Assembly (NCBI RefSeq): GCF_900105335.1
Contig: NZ_LT629770.1
Coordinates: 2,046,001 to 2,110,000, forward strand
Source of the DNA: Microbacterium paraoxydans
GTDB lineage: Bacteria > Actinomycetota > Actinomycetes > Actinomycetales > Microbacteriaceae
Length of the DNA: 64,000 nucleotides
Reading direction: 5' to 3'
The position numbers and the translations under genes were made by a program. Shown here piece after piece: positions 18,055 through 26,591 of the stretch (within the stretch, counting starts at the first letter, position 1; each line of letters starts with the position of its first letter). The notes under the pieces were generated by a model. It was not told the DNA's origin, did no database searches, and saw only the letters and a program-made list of their open reading frames with translations.

Positions 18055-21000
18055 CTACTCCGCCGCCTTGACGCGGAACGTGTCGAAGGACACGCCGAGG
18101 GGCGCAGTCGCGCTCGCCGAGCGGCTGCCGCTGAGACCCACGCCACCCGCCGGAAGCGGGGCGGCGTCGGTCGCCCGCAGCTGCCAGTCGGCGGGCTCCG
18201 CGGCATCGCTCGTCCAGAGCTTCGCGACGAGGGAGGCCTTGTCCGCCCCCGTCACGGCCGCCTTGAGCGTGTAGGTGGTGCCCGGGGTGACCGTGACGCC
18301 GTTCAGGGCCCGGGTCGCGAGGACGGTGCCGTCTCTGTGCGCCACGAGCCAGACCGTGCCGTCCGGGCGGAGCCACGCGCGCACGAGGTACCGGCCGGCG
18401 GACGAGTCGCGGGCGATGACCCCGATGTAGGAGCCTCCCGTGCTCGACGGCTGATCGACGCGGAACGTCGTCTCCAGCGCCGGGTTCAGCACCGACGGTG
18501 CGTTCAGCGTCGCGTGGCGGGTGTCTCCCGCGGCCAGCTTCAGCTGCCCTGAGCCTTCGGCGACGCTGGCCGCGGCTGCGGACCCGCCGGCGATCTTCCA
18601 TGCTCCGCCCGTGAGGGCTTCTCCCCAGCCGGGACCGGCCGTGCGGTCGAACTCGTCGCTCGCGAGCGGCGCGGGTTCCGCCACCACGGCTTCCCGCGTG
18701 GTTGTGGCAGAGCCGCCGATGTCGGCCGTCACCGTGAGGGTGACCGTGCGCGTCCCGGCCGCCGCGTACGTGTGCGTCGCCGATGCTCCCTCACCGGTCG
18801 TGCCATCACCCCAGTCCCAGCGGTAGCTGCGGATGGTGCCGTCGGCGTCCGTCGAGGCAGACGCGTCGGCTGACACCGTCAGCCCCGAGGCCGAGAGCGT
18901 GAACGAAGCCGTGGGCAGCGCGTTGGCGCCCTGCACGACGACACGCTTCGCGACCGAGCCCACGAGATTCTGGCTGTCGGTGACCGTGAGCTTGACCACG
19001 TACGTGCCGGGCTTCGCGTAGGCGTGCGACGGCGTCTTGCCCGTACCCGTCGTACCGTCCCCGAAGTCCCAGCGGTAGTCCGAGATCGTGGTGTTCCCCG
19101 GCGGCACGGAGGTGCTCGCGTCGAAGGCGACATCGAGCCCGGTGACGGCTGTGGTGAAGGCGGCGACCGGAGCTGTCGAGCCCTTGCCGACCAGGTAGTG
19201 CGTCTTGACCTGGGCGGCGCTCAGTCCGTACGGGTACACGGCGAACTCGTCGACGTTGCCGGTGAGGGAGACCGACTTCGGGGTGTTCGGCCAGTTGGCG
19301 AGCTTGCCGCTGCCGATCTTCCAGAAGCCCTCGTAGTCCTGGCCCTTGGTCACTCCGGTGATCTGATCGTTGAGTTGCCCGTCGACGAACAGCTTCATGC
19401 CTTCCGGGCTCACCGAGGCCACGACGTGGTGCCACTGGTTGTCGTTGTATGCCGACTTCGTCGTGATGACCTTCGTGCCGTCGCTGTACACCCCGAAGTT
19501 CAGGCGCCCGTCGTTCGACATGTACACGTTGCGATCGTGGTTCCTCGAGAAGCCCGCGGCCGAGCTCTCGAAATCGAACAGCAGACCGCCGCTGGTCGTC
19601 GACGTCTGGAACCACATCTCGGCCGAGTACGCCCCGGGCGTCGGCATCTTGGTGGTGGTGTCGACGCGCCCCGTCTCGGTGCCGTCGAGGGCCGTGGCAC
19701 CCGCCACTCCCTTCGGCACGCCCGACGTCGACGGCTTCGCCCCCGCGCGGAAGATGGGGTTGTTCGTGCCGGCCACGTCCTGACCGACGGTTCCCAGCGG
19801 GTAGTAGAGCTGCGGTGCGTCGGCGAGCACGGCGTCGGAGTACGGAGGGGTCGAACCGGCCACCGTGACGGTCGCCGTCTTGCTCGTGACCGTGTTGCCG
19901 TCGCCGTCCGTGGCTGTGAACGTATACCTCTGCTGCGAGCCGGCCGGAGCCGTCGTGTCTTCGAAGGTGATGGCGGGCAGGTTCCACCAGGTGGAGTCCG
20001 CTTTCGTGGTGAACACCGGCGCGGTCGAGCCGGCGCGGCGCAGTTCATAGGTGAGCGTGAGGTCGTCCCGGTCCCAGTTGGACGGGATCGAGACCTTCAC
20101 GTGGCCGGGTACGAGCGAGGTCGCGGTCGGCTCCCACTTGTCTCCGGAGAGGCGGGGTCCGTCCTTCGGGCCGCCGGGAGGAGTCGTCGAGAATCGCACG
20201 AGTCCTTCGAACTGCCCGTTGTTGACCGAGCGGAACTCGCCGCCGATGGAGATCATGTTCCCGGTGCCGGTGATGGAGAGGCCGGCCTGACCCAGACCGG
20301 TCGTCACGCCGACCGCCCAGTCCGGAGACCACGCGTACGGCGACGGCGCCGGCGTGCCGCCCCAGTCCTTGCGGCCCGGTGCCGCGGGCTGGGGAGCAAG
20401 CGTCCCCCTGGCGTCGGCGGTGTAGGCCTCGGAGTAGCGGTGGATGCGAGGAGCCTGCTCCGGGTGGAGCCCGAGGGTCACGCAGGTGTGGGTGTGGCTG
20501 GTGGTGTAGACGACCTTGCCGGTGGAGTAGACGCCGTAGTGGTCGCCGATGCAGTCCGCGATCCAGCGCACCTTGCCGGTGCCGGCCTCGGCGGCGAAGG
20601 TGCCCTCGAGGCTGCCCGTCGCGGCGTCGGCGAAGCCCCAGCCGGTGCCGTACACGCCGGTCGCGTCGGTGGCGAGACCGAAGGTTCCGGCCTTGCCGGC
20701 GTAGATGCCCGATCCGGCGCCGTTCTTGACCGTCTTGGCCAGTTCCCACTCGGTGTTCAGGGCTCCGGTGGTCTTGTCGACGGAGGCGCTGCCGCGCATC
20801 TCGGTGTTGCCGTTGACCTGGGAGAAGCGTCCGCCCACGATGGTGTCCGCGCCCGCAGGGTCCATGACCATGGCATCGACCTGGAGGTCGGTCTGTGGAG
20901 CCCAGGGACGGAGCGCGCCGTTGGTGGTGTCGAAGGCGGCCAGGTTCTTCCGCGGCGTGCCGTTGGCCTGGGTGAAGAGGCCGCCGGCGTAGACGGTCGT

Positions 21001-21558
21001 CCCCGACGTCGCCAGCGCGTAGACGCCGGATCCGCCGATGGAAGGCACGAAGCCCGGGACGAGCTCACCGGTCTTCGCGTCGATCGCCGCGATGTTCCAG
21101 CGGTCCTTGCCGTTGACCTTGTTGAACGAGCCGCCGATGTAGATGCGGGAGCCGTCGGGCGAGGCGGCGACGGCCTTGATCACGCCGTTCACCTGTGGGG
21201 CGAACGGCAGCAGCGCACCGGTGTCGATGTTGTAGGCGAGCACGTTCGAGCGTGCCGTCAGTGCGGTCCCGGGAGGGGCCTTCGGCTCGCGGGCGTTGTC
21301 GAATTTGCCGACCGCGTACACGATGGACCCGATCGCCGTCTGGGCCCAGACATACCCGTTGTCGATCTGCACGGTCGGGATCGGATCGGATGTGACGACG
21401 TTCTCGTCCCGCTGCAGCAGCGGAGGCATCCCGCCCGGATCGTCGGCCGCCGCGGCGGCTCCGCCGCCGAGGGCTACCAGCCCCGCGGCGACCATCACCC
21501 CCGCGATCACTCCGGCCACGCCCGTGCGCGCGCTCTTCCAGACAGCACTGTTCCCCAT
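18055..21558 (-). CDS. Large secreted protein: beta-propeller-like repeats, LamG-like domain, two PKD domains
   Basis: This 1167-residue exported protein has a signal peptide (residues 1-38, ending GGGAAAAADD). Residues about 50-470 carry repeats of the type IYIGGSFNKVNG, VYAGGLFTQANG and TIVGGRFSQVNG, suggesting a propeller. A fibronectin-like stretch follows at 476-570. A concanavalin/LamG-like domain at about 573-790 contains DGQLNDQITG. Two PKD domains (about 793-875 and 878-955) carry DYRWDFGDGTTGTG and SYRWDWGDGTTGEG. The C-terminus (958-1167) is a jelly-roll-like domain starting SDEFDRTAG. There is no sorting motif, so it may be released or wall-associated. No catalytic residues are recognisable; glycan or surface binding is plausible. 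The gene splits an otherwise continuous operon. Confidence 0.8.
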   Translation of the reverse strand: MGNSAVWKSARTGVAGVIAGVMVAAGLVALGGGAAAAADDPGGMPPLLQRDENVVTSDPIPTVQIDNGYVWAQTAIGSIVYAVGKFDNAREPKAPPGTALTARSNVLAYNIDTGALLPFAPQVNGVIKAVAASPDGSRIYIGGSFNKVNGKDRWNIAAIDAKTGELVPGFVPSIGGSGVYALATSGTTVYAGGLFTQANGTPRKNLAAFDTTNGALRPWAPQTDLQVDAMVMDPAGADTIVGGRFSQVNGNTEMRGSASVDKTTGALNTEWELAKTVKNGAGSGIYAGKAGTFGLATDATGVYGTGWGFADAATGSLEGTFAAEAGTGKVRWIADCIGDHYGVYSTGKVVYTTSHTHTCVTLGLHPEQAPRIHRYSEAYTADARGTLAPQPAAPGRKDWGGTPAPSPYAWSPDWAVGVTTGLGQAGLSITGTGNMISIGGEFRSVNNGQFEGLVRFSTTPPGGPKDGPRLSGDKWEPTATSLVPGHVKVSIPSNWDRDDLTLTYELRRAGSTAPVFTTKADSTWWNLPAITFEDTTAPAGSQQRYTFTATDGDGNTVTSKTATVTVAGSTPPYSDAVLADAPQLYYPLGTVGQDVAGTNNPIFRAGAKPSTSGVPKGVAGATALDGTETGRVDTTTKMPTPGAYSAEMWFQTSTTSGGLLFDFESSAAGFSRNHDRNVYMSNDGRLNFGVYSDGTKVITTKSAYNDNQWHHVVASVSPEGMKLFVDGQLNDQITGVTKGQDYEGFWKIGSGKLANWPNTPKSVSLTGNVDEFAVYPYGLSAAQVKTHYLVGKGSTAPVAAFTTAVTGLDVAFDASTSVPPGNTTISDYRWDFGDGTTGTGKTPSHAYAKPGTYVVKLTVTDSQNLVGSVAKRVVVQGANALPTASFTLSASGLTVSADASASTDADGTIRSYRWDWGDGTTGEGASATHTYAAAGTRTVTLTVTADIGGSATTTREAVVAEPAPLASDEFDRTAGPGWGEALTGGAWKIAGGSAAAASVAEGSGQLKLAAGDTRHATLNAPSVLNPALETTFRVDQPSSTGGSYIGVIARDSSAGRYLVRAWLRPDGTVWLVAHRDGTVLATRALNGVTVTPGTTYTLKAAVTGADKASLVAKLWTSDAAEPADWQLRATDAAPLPAGGVGLSGSRSASATAPLGVSFDTFRVKAAE

Positions 21559-21772
21559 GTGTGTTCCCCAGTCATTCGATGGCCGACCCCACGTCGGCAC
21601 GTCATCGTCGGACGACCGACCGCGAGAGCTCCCCCAGAGATGCTCGGACCGCGGCGGTTCGTTCCGACGAACCCCCGTCGAAGGCGCAGAAGCCTCCGAC
21701 GGGTAACACAATACCATCGCCGGGAGCGGAGTACACGCCGTACCCGCAGGGATCCTGGGGTCTCGCGTGCTG

Positions 21773-22825
21773 TCAGGGGGCGTCGAGCGGAGCGGGCCGC
21801 CCCGCGCGAGGCGCGCGAAGACCTCGGAGTCGGGCGACCAGGATCGTCGCGCGGGTGAGTTCCACCCCCAGCGCGGCGAGGACCACGAGTGCCGCGACCC
21901 AGTACAGCTCGATCACGTTCCCCACCTCGCCGGCGTCGGCGTAGGCGGTGGTGCTCGACGGTGCGGCGGGGAGCGACGGGGCGACATCCGCCTCCCGGTG
22001 TTCGTACCCGACGCCGAGCTGCCCGGCGATCGTCTCGAGGTTTCCCTCGTCGATGACGGAGAGTGCATCCGCACCCTGGTACTGGATGTACTCGGAGCCG
22101 TTCTGGTCGAGCCCGCCCGTCGTGACGCGCATGGGACCGCCCTCCGTCGTGCCGTACCCGAAGACGGCACCCGCGTCGGTGTAGCGCGCGCTGTCGGCGA
22201 AGGACTCCGGGGCGGACCCCGTGGTCTGCTCGCCGTCGCCGAAGTAGAAGACCATGCGCGAACGGTCCGGCGACGACTCCGCCGCGGCGGCGAGGGTCTC
22301 GCTCAGCAGCGGAGCGGCCACGCCGATCGAGCTGCCGCGCGACTGGCTCGTGACCTCGGGGCGCAGCACGTCGAGTGAGCCGAGCAGGGCGGTGGTGTCG
22401 GTGGTCAGCGGGATCCGCAGCTCGGCGGCCGCATCCGAGGTGAGGAGGGCGAAGCGGGCTCCGGGGTACTCCTCCACGAGCGCGCGCACGTCGGCGCGCA
22501 CACCGTCGAGCCGGGGAGCGCCGTCGTCCCAGTCCTCGGCCACGATGCTCGCGGTGGTGTCGACGACGAGCACGATGTCGGTGTCGGTCGCCAGGGTCTG
22601 CGTGGAGCCGCCGGGGAGCCCCGGCCGCAGCAGCATCACGGCGCAGGCGAGCACCATCACGAGGCGCAGCGCCCAGAGGGACCGATGCACGGCGAGAGCG
22701 CGTCGGTCGGTCACGACCTCGCCCCCGGCACGCGGCGCACGCACGAGCATCCAGACGGCCACGCCGGCGACACCGGCGCACAGCAGCAGGATGAGGAACA
22801 CGGGGAGCACGGGTTGGAAGATCAC
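21773..22825 (-). CDS. von Willebrand factor A domain membrane protein (BatB-like)
   Basis: This 350-residue protein has two N-terminal helices, a vWA domain (about 80-270) and a C-terminal helix (about 305-330), the layout of Bat-type aerotolerance proteins. The MIDAS metal site reads DTTAS with Thr in place of the usual first Ser, followed by LLTSDA and FYFGDGEQT. It starts with GTG overlapping the previous stop (GTGA); longer upstream frames are shadows. It is the second vWA gene of the MoxR operon and probably pairs with its neighbour. Confidence 0.85.
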   Translation of the reverse strand: MIFQPVLPVFLILLLCAGVAGVAVWMLVRAPRAGGEVVTDRRALAVHRSLWALRLVMVLACAVMLLRPGLPGGSTQTLATDTDIVLVVDTTASIVAEDWDDGAPRLDGVRADVRALVEEYPGARFALLTSDAAAELRIPLTTDTTALLGSLDVLRPEVTSQSRGSSIGVAAPLLSETLAAAAESSPDRSRMVFYFGDGEQTTGSAPESFADSARYTDAGAVFGYGTTEGGPMRVTTGGLDQNGSEYIQYQGADALSVIDEGNLETIAGQLGVGYEHREADVAPSLPAAPSSTTAYADAGEVGNVIELYWVAALVVLAALGVELTRATILVARLRGLRAPRAGRPAPLDAP

Positions 22826-23808
22826 AGGCGCACCCTCCAGACCAGCACGACGAAGCCGAGCGCGAGGACCGACAGGACGGCGATCCACAGGTTCGGAGTG
22901 TCCGTCCAGACCACCTGCGCCTCGCCGCGCAGTGCCGTGGCCTCCTGCTTCTGCACCTCGTCGATGATGTCCCCGACCGTGGTCGTGTCGCGGAGCCCGT
23001 AGGCGGCGCCCCCGGTGGCCTCGGCGGCGGCGGCCAGCTCGGCGCTGACGGCGGCGTCCTTGCCCTCGACCGGGTTGATCGCGAACACCCGGACATCCTT
23101 CGAGGCCGCATACGCCGCGGCCTCATCGAGCGTCACGATCGAGGCGCCGTTGATCTCGTTGTCCGTCGCGAAGATCACGGACCGGGACCGGTCGTCGTCC
23201 GGGTGATCGAAGCCCATGGTGCAGGCCGCGAGTCCGTCGCCGATGAGGGAGGCGCCGTCGCCGTTGAGCGTGCCCAGCCAGTGCTCCGGGATCTCATCCA
23301 CGTAGTCGAAGCTCGACATCATGCTCGCGAGGTGCTCGCGGATGAAGTCGTAGTCGTCGGTGAGGGGGAAGATCTGTACGGGAGAGCTGTTGAAGATCGT
23401 CAGGCCGATGCGCTCGCCCTCGAAGCCGTCGAGCAGCTCGTCGAACACGGAGAGCACCTCGACGTCGACCTCCGACATCGAACCCGACACGTCCAGGCAC
23501 AGCATGATGTCGCGGCTCGTGTCGACGGGTTGGACGGTCTGGGCGGACATCGGACGCGCGGCCACGACGCCGGCGACCAGCGCGGCCCCCGCACCGAGGG
23601 CGAGCAGACCCGTCAGGGCGACGGCGCGACGGGATAGCGCCTGGCGGAAGGACGGCAGCGCTCGCAGCCGCTCCGCCCTGGCCACGCGAGCGGTGTCCGC
23701 GGCGCGCCGGTCCCGGTGGCGGCGCAGGCCGACCGCGAGACCGATCGCCACCGCGGCGACGACGACCGCCGCGGCGAGGACCAGCATCCAGACGTTCGCT
23801 AGTGCCAC
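22822..23808 (-). CDS. von Willebrand factor A domain membrane protein (BatA-like)
   Basis: This 328-residue protein has helices at about 5-28 and 60-85, a vWA domain at about 90-270 and a C-terminal helix. The MIDAS motif is intact (CLDVSGSMS). It starts with GTG and overlaps the upstream gene by ten bases and the downstream gene by four. In known systems such proteins are periplasmic or extracytoplasmic partners of MoxR AAA+ ATPases in envelope stress and maturation of other proteins. Confidence 0.87.
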   Translation of the reverse strand: MALANVWMLVLAAAVVVAAVAIGLAVGLRRHRDRRAADTARVARAERLRALPSFRQALSRRAVALTGLLALGAGAALVAGVVAARPMSAQTVQPVDTSRDIMLCLDVSGSMSEVDVEVLSVFDELLDGFEGERIGLTIFNSSPVQIFPLTDDYDFIREHLASMMSSFDYVDEIPEHWLGTLNGDGASLIGDGLAACTMGFDHPDDDRSRSVIFATDNEINGASIVTLDEAAAYAASKDVRVFAINPVEGKDAAVSAELAAAAEATGGAAYGLRDTTTVGDIIDEVQKQEATALRGEAQVVWTDTPNLWIAVLSVLALGFVVLVWRVRL

Positions 23809-24287
23809 GCGCGTACCACCGTCCTGGCGGCTTCGGCGCCGGCGGCCGGATCGATGGCGGGCCCCTGCCGGAAGATGCTCGGATAGTAGTGGCGGCCCAT
23901 CGCGTCGATGAGCGCAGGGTGCACGCCGCGGGAGACGAGGTCGTCGAGGGTGAGCACCGGTGCTTCCAGGCCGCTGTACTCGTTGACGAACGTGCGCACG
24001 ACGCGGCTCAGCTCCAGGTTCGCCTGCCGCGCGGAGAGGTGGCGGTCACGGTAGTCGTGCTCGACGCGATCGATGCGGTCGAGGTACTCCGAGCGCAGAG
24101 CGGACAGCACGTCGAGCGTGGACGGCTGACCGGCATCCGCGGCCGCTCCGGAGGCGGCGGTGCGGGGGCGAGTGAGCCGGAACAGCAGCCACGCGCCGAC
24201 GATCAGCAGGGCGAGGATGCCGAGCGCGAGCAGCATCCATCCCCACCCGTACTGCGCGGGCGGGTAGAGCTCGTCAGAACCGGGCAT
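23799..24287 (-). CDS. Small membrane protein of the MoxR/vWA operon (DUF4381-like)
   Basis: This 162-residue protein has a single N-terminal transmembrane helix (residues about 17-38) and a cytoplasmic helical domain. It fits the small DUF4381-type protein that usually lies between DUF58 and vWA genes. A GGAGG ribosome site precedes the ATG. It overlaps the DUF58 gene by 14 bases and the next vWA gene by ten. Confidence 0.75.
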   Translation of the reverse strand: MPGSDELYPPAQYGWGWMLLALGILALLIVGAWLLFRLTRPRTAASGAAADAGQPSTLDVLSALRSEYLDRIDRVEHDYRDRHLSARQANLELSRVVRTFVNEYSGLEAPVLTLDDLVSRGVHPALIDAMGRHYYPSIFRQGPAIDPAAGAEAARTVVRAWH

Positions 24288-25161
24288 CGGACCTCCGGTT
24301 CAACAGGTGCAGCAGCTGCGGAACGGCGTCGTCCTGACCGTCGAGCGCGCCGTGACTGATCTCCATCCGCGTGAGCAGGTCGGCGAGCCGGGCGGCGTCG
24401 GCAGCCCGCTGCGCACCGAGCTCGTTCACGATCGCCCGGTCGCCCTGGATGAAATCGGGGACCTCCCAGAGGCTGTCGACGTCGGCGCGCAGCCGGGCGG
24501 AACGGTGGTTGAGCACCGGTTCGGCGTCGCGCAGGGTGAGCCAGAGCACGTCGTGCTGCACCCGCAGGCGGCGAAGCAGGCGCTCGGTCTCGGTAGTGAC
24601 CGGGGCCTCGTCAGTGAGCACGACCACGATCATGCGCCGTGCGATCGTCCGCGTGACGAAGGACAGCAGGGCGTCGCGATCGCTGGGGGCCGCCGCGTCG
24701 TCGACCGCGCGGTCGATCGTCCGCAGCGCGTGTTCGAGGGCGCCCTCGCTGCGCCCCGGTGCCAGGCGACGGACGCGGGAGGCGTCGCCGTAGACGACCG
24801 TGAAGTCGTCGCCGTGCCGGAGCGTCAGCACGCCGAGGGCTCCGGTCGCCAGGATCGCCAGGTCCTTCTTCGAGCGCTCGTCCGCGGCGAGAGCGGTCAT
24901 AGAGCGTCCCGTGTCGACGACGAACATCACCGTGTGCATGCGCGTGGCCCGTGACCGCTTGACCAACGGGGTGCCGAGGCGGGCGGTCGCGCGCCAGTCG
25001 ATGTCGCGCACCTGGTCGCCGTACTCGTACTTGCGCAGGTCCTCGAAGTCGAGGCTCCGCCCGTGCAGCAACGACGCGTAGGCGCCGTCGAGCGCGTGCA
25101 GCGACTTGCGGTTCGAGTGGATGAAGAGCTTGCTCTTCACCTGCGTGATGAGGCTGGGCAT
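24274..25161 (-). CDS. DUF58 domain-containing protein
   Basis: This 295-residue protein carries the DUF58 signature YEYGDQVRDIDWRATAR near residues 47-62, followed by a vWA-like fold with VVDTGRSM. It lies 31 bp after the moxR gene and overlaps the next gene, as in canonical MoxR-DUF58-vWA operons. It lacks long hydrophobic stretches, so it is the short cytoplasmic form of the family. Its biochemical role is not established. Confidence 0.88.
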   Translation of the reverse strand: MPSLITQVKSKLFIHSNRKSLHALDGAYASLLHGRSLDFEDLRKYEYGDQVRDIDWRATARLGTPLVKRSRATRMHTVMFVVDTGRSMTALAADERSKKDLAILATGALGVLTLRHGDDFTVVYGDASRVRRLAPGRSEGALEHALRTIDRAVDDAAAPSDRDALLSFVTRTIARRMIVVVLTDEAPVTTETERLLRRLRVQHDVLWLTLRDAEPVLNHRSARLRADVDSLWEVPDFIQGDRAIVNELGAQRAADAARLADLLTRMEISHGALDGQDDAVPQLLHLLNRRSDARF

Positions 25162-25192
25162 CTGGCGCGGGATCCCTGAACGTGTCGACGGG

Positions 25193-26272
25193 TCAGGGGG
25201 TGGGCACGGCGGCGAAGATCTGGTCGATGATCTCCTCGCTGCGGATGCCCTCGGCGTCAGCCTCGAACGTCAGCAGCACGCGGTGCCGCAGCACGAGGTG
25301 TCGCAGGGCGCGGATGTCCTCGGGAAGGACGTGGGTCCGGCCGCTGAGGAGGGCGAGGGCGCGCGAGGCCTGGAGGAAGGCGATGCTGGCCCGCGGGCTC
25401 GCGCCGTACTTGATGAAGCGGGCGCGCTCGTCCCCGATGTACGGCGCGGGATTCCGGGTCACGTACGCGATCGACACGATGTAGTTGCGGATCGCGGGGT
25501 CGACGTAGATGCGGCTCGCGACGTCCTGCAGCAGGTGCACGTCGTCCAGCGTGACGGCGCTGTGCACGTGCCGGTCGGGGTCGAGCACGCCTGAGTCGAT
25601 GCGGCTGAGGATCTCGAACTCCTCCGCCGGGCTCGGGTACTCCACGATCTCCTTGAGGAGGAACCGGTCCATCTGCGCTTCGGGCAGCTCGTACGTGCCC
25701 TCCTGCTCGATGGGGTTCTGCGTCGCGATCACGAGGAACGGCTTCGGCAGCGGGTGGATCTCGCCGCCGATGGTGGTCTGGTGCTCCTGCATCGCCTCGA
25801 GCATGGCGCTCTGGGTCTTGGCGCTGGAGCGGTTGATCTCGTCGAGCAGCACGAAGTTCGCGTGCACGGGGCCGAGCACCGTCCGGAAGCTGCCCGTCGC
25901 GGCGTCGTAGATCTGGTTGCCCGTGATGTCGCTCGGCAGGAGGTCGGGCGTGCACTGGATGCGCTTGAACTTCGCCTTCACGGTGTCCGCGAGCGTGCTG
26001 GCGGCAGTGGTCTTGGCGAGGCCAGGCACGCTCTCGAGGAGGATGTGACCGCCGGCGATGAGCGCCACGAGCAGGCTGGTGCGCAGGCGCTCCTGGCCCA
26101 CCATCTTCGCGGAGTACGCGTCGGAGATCGTCTGCAGCACGGAACCGGCGCGCGCCATCTCGGCGTCGGTCGGAGCGGCGGCGGGGGCCGCTGCGGCGAT
26201 CGGCGCGGCGGACGCGGGCGGTGGCGGGGGTGCGGAGATCGTCGGCGGGGTCGGCGCGTCGGCGTCGGTCAT
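25193..26272 (-). CDS. MoxR family AAA+ ATPase
   Basis: This 359-residue AAA+ ATPase has the MoxR form of Walker A, SVPGLAKTT (about residues 81-89), Walker B LLDEINRSS, and sensor segment VIATQNPIEQEGTYELPEAQ. The first 35 residues are a Pro/Ala-rich, probably disordered extension. It is the first gene of the operon and presumably acts as a chaperone on the vWA and DUF58 partners. Its upstream region abuts the promoter of the peptide cassette on the other strand. Confidence 0.93.
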   Translation of the reverse strand: MTDADAPTPPTISAPPPPPASAAPIAAAAPAAAPTDAEMARAGSVLQTISDAYSAKMVGQERLRTSLLVALIAGGHILLESVPGLAKTTAASTLADTVKAKFKRIQCTPDLLPSDITGNQIYDAATGSFRTVLGPVHANFVLLDEINRSSAKTQSAMLEAMQEHQTTIGGEIHPLPKPFLVIATQNPIEQEGTYELPEAQMDRFLLKEIVEYPSPAEEFEILSRIDSGVLDPDRHVHSAVTLDDVHLLQDVASRIYVDPAIRNYIVSIAYVTRNPAPYIGDERARFIKYGASPRASIAFLQASRALALLSGRTHVLPEDIRALRHLVLRHRVLLTFEADAEGIRSEEIIDQIFAAVPTP

Positions 26273-26395
26273 CGGTCTTCGTCTCCCTCGGTCACACGCG
26301 GGCCCGCACGGCGCGCCCCTCCGCCGACCAGCGTAATCGCAACCTGCGCGGAGGTCGCCGCTAAGCGGCCGGATGAGTCTGCTCCAACGCCTCCA

Positions 26396-26425
26396 TTGAC
26401 ATGCAACGTTTTACCCGCTGATACT
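26396..26425 (+). promoter_or_regulatory. Near-consensus sigma-A promoter of the peptide cassette
   Basis: A perfect TTGACA (26396-26401) lies 18 bp from GATACT (26420-26425), which would start transcription near 26433 and leave a leader of about 35 nt before the peptide start codon. A perfect -35 is rare in this GC-rich window and implies strong expression. The other 120 bp of the gap back to moxR show nothing else I can name. Confidence 0.65.
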
Positions 26426-26467
26426 TGGCTCGTTAGATACCGACCCGACTATGCGAGAGGAGGAGCT

Positions 26468-26524
26468 ATGTCGTTCACAGTTCGGGCAACCAAGGAACGT
26501 GACATCAGCTGGGGTGTTCTCTGA
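26468..26524 (+). CDS. 18-residue putative RiPP precursor peptide
   Basis: The frame encodes MSFTVRATKERDISWGVL and stops at TGA. A strong ribosome site (GAGGAGGAG, 26455-26463) stands five bases before the ATG, and a near-consensus promoter lies upstream. The next genes are an E1-like adenylating enzyme and an MFS exporter, the order seen for the microcin C peptide gene mccA. Known MccA peptides are 7 residues or longer and end in Asn; this one ends in Leu, so the chemistry must differ if it is modified at the C-terminus. There is no obvious leader cleavage motif. An alternative start of the downstream enzyme at 26451 would overlap this frame but has no ribosome site. Confidence 0.65.
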   Translation: MSFTVRATKERDISWGVL

Positions 26525-26538
26525 GAACGCGCACGCCA

Positions 26539-26577
26539 CCCCGTATCGCTCGGCCTCCTCGGTCGAGCGATACGGGG
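26539..26577 (+). terminator. Perfect 14-bp hairpin between peptide and E1-like genes
   Basis: Arms CCCCGTATCGCTCG (26539-26552) and its exact complement (26564-26577) enclose an 11-nt loop. It lies 15 bp after the peptide stop and 14 bp before the enzyme start, with no U-run. It probably stops part of the transcripts or protects the short peptide mRNA, giving far more precursor than enzyme. Confidence 0.75.
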
Positions 26578-26591
26578 CCGGAAGGAACTTC

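Noticed and set aside
19024..21858. 944-codon open frame opposite the secreted PKD protein
   Set aside because: Composition is Arg/Gly/Val-rich without domains, while the minus-strand protein has a signal peptide, PKD and LamG features.
26451..26591. N-terminal extension of the E1-like protein from 26451
   Set aside because: No ribosome site, and it runs through the peptide gene and the hairpin; the ATG at 26592 has GGAAGGAA and begins the folded region.
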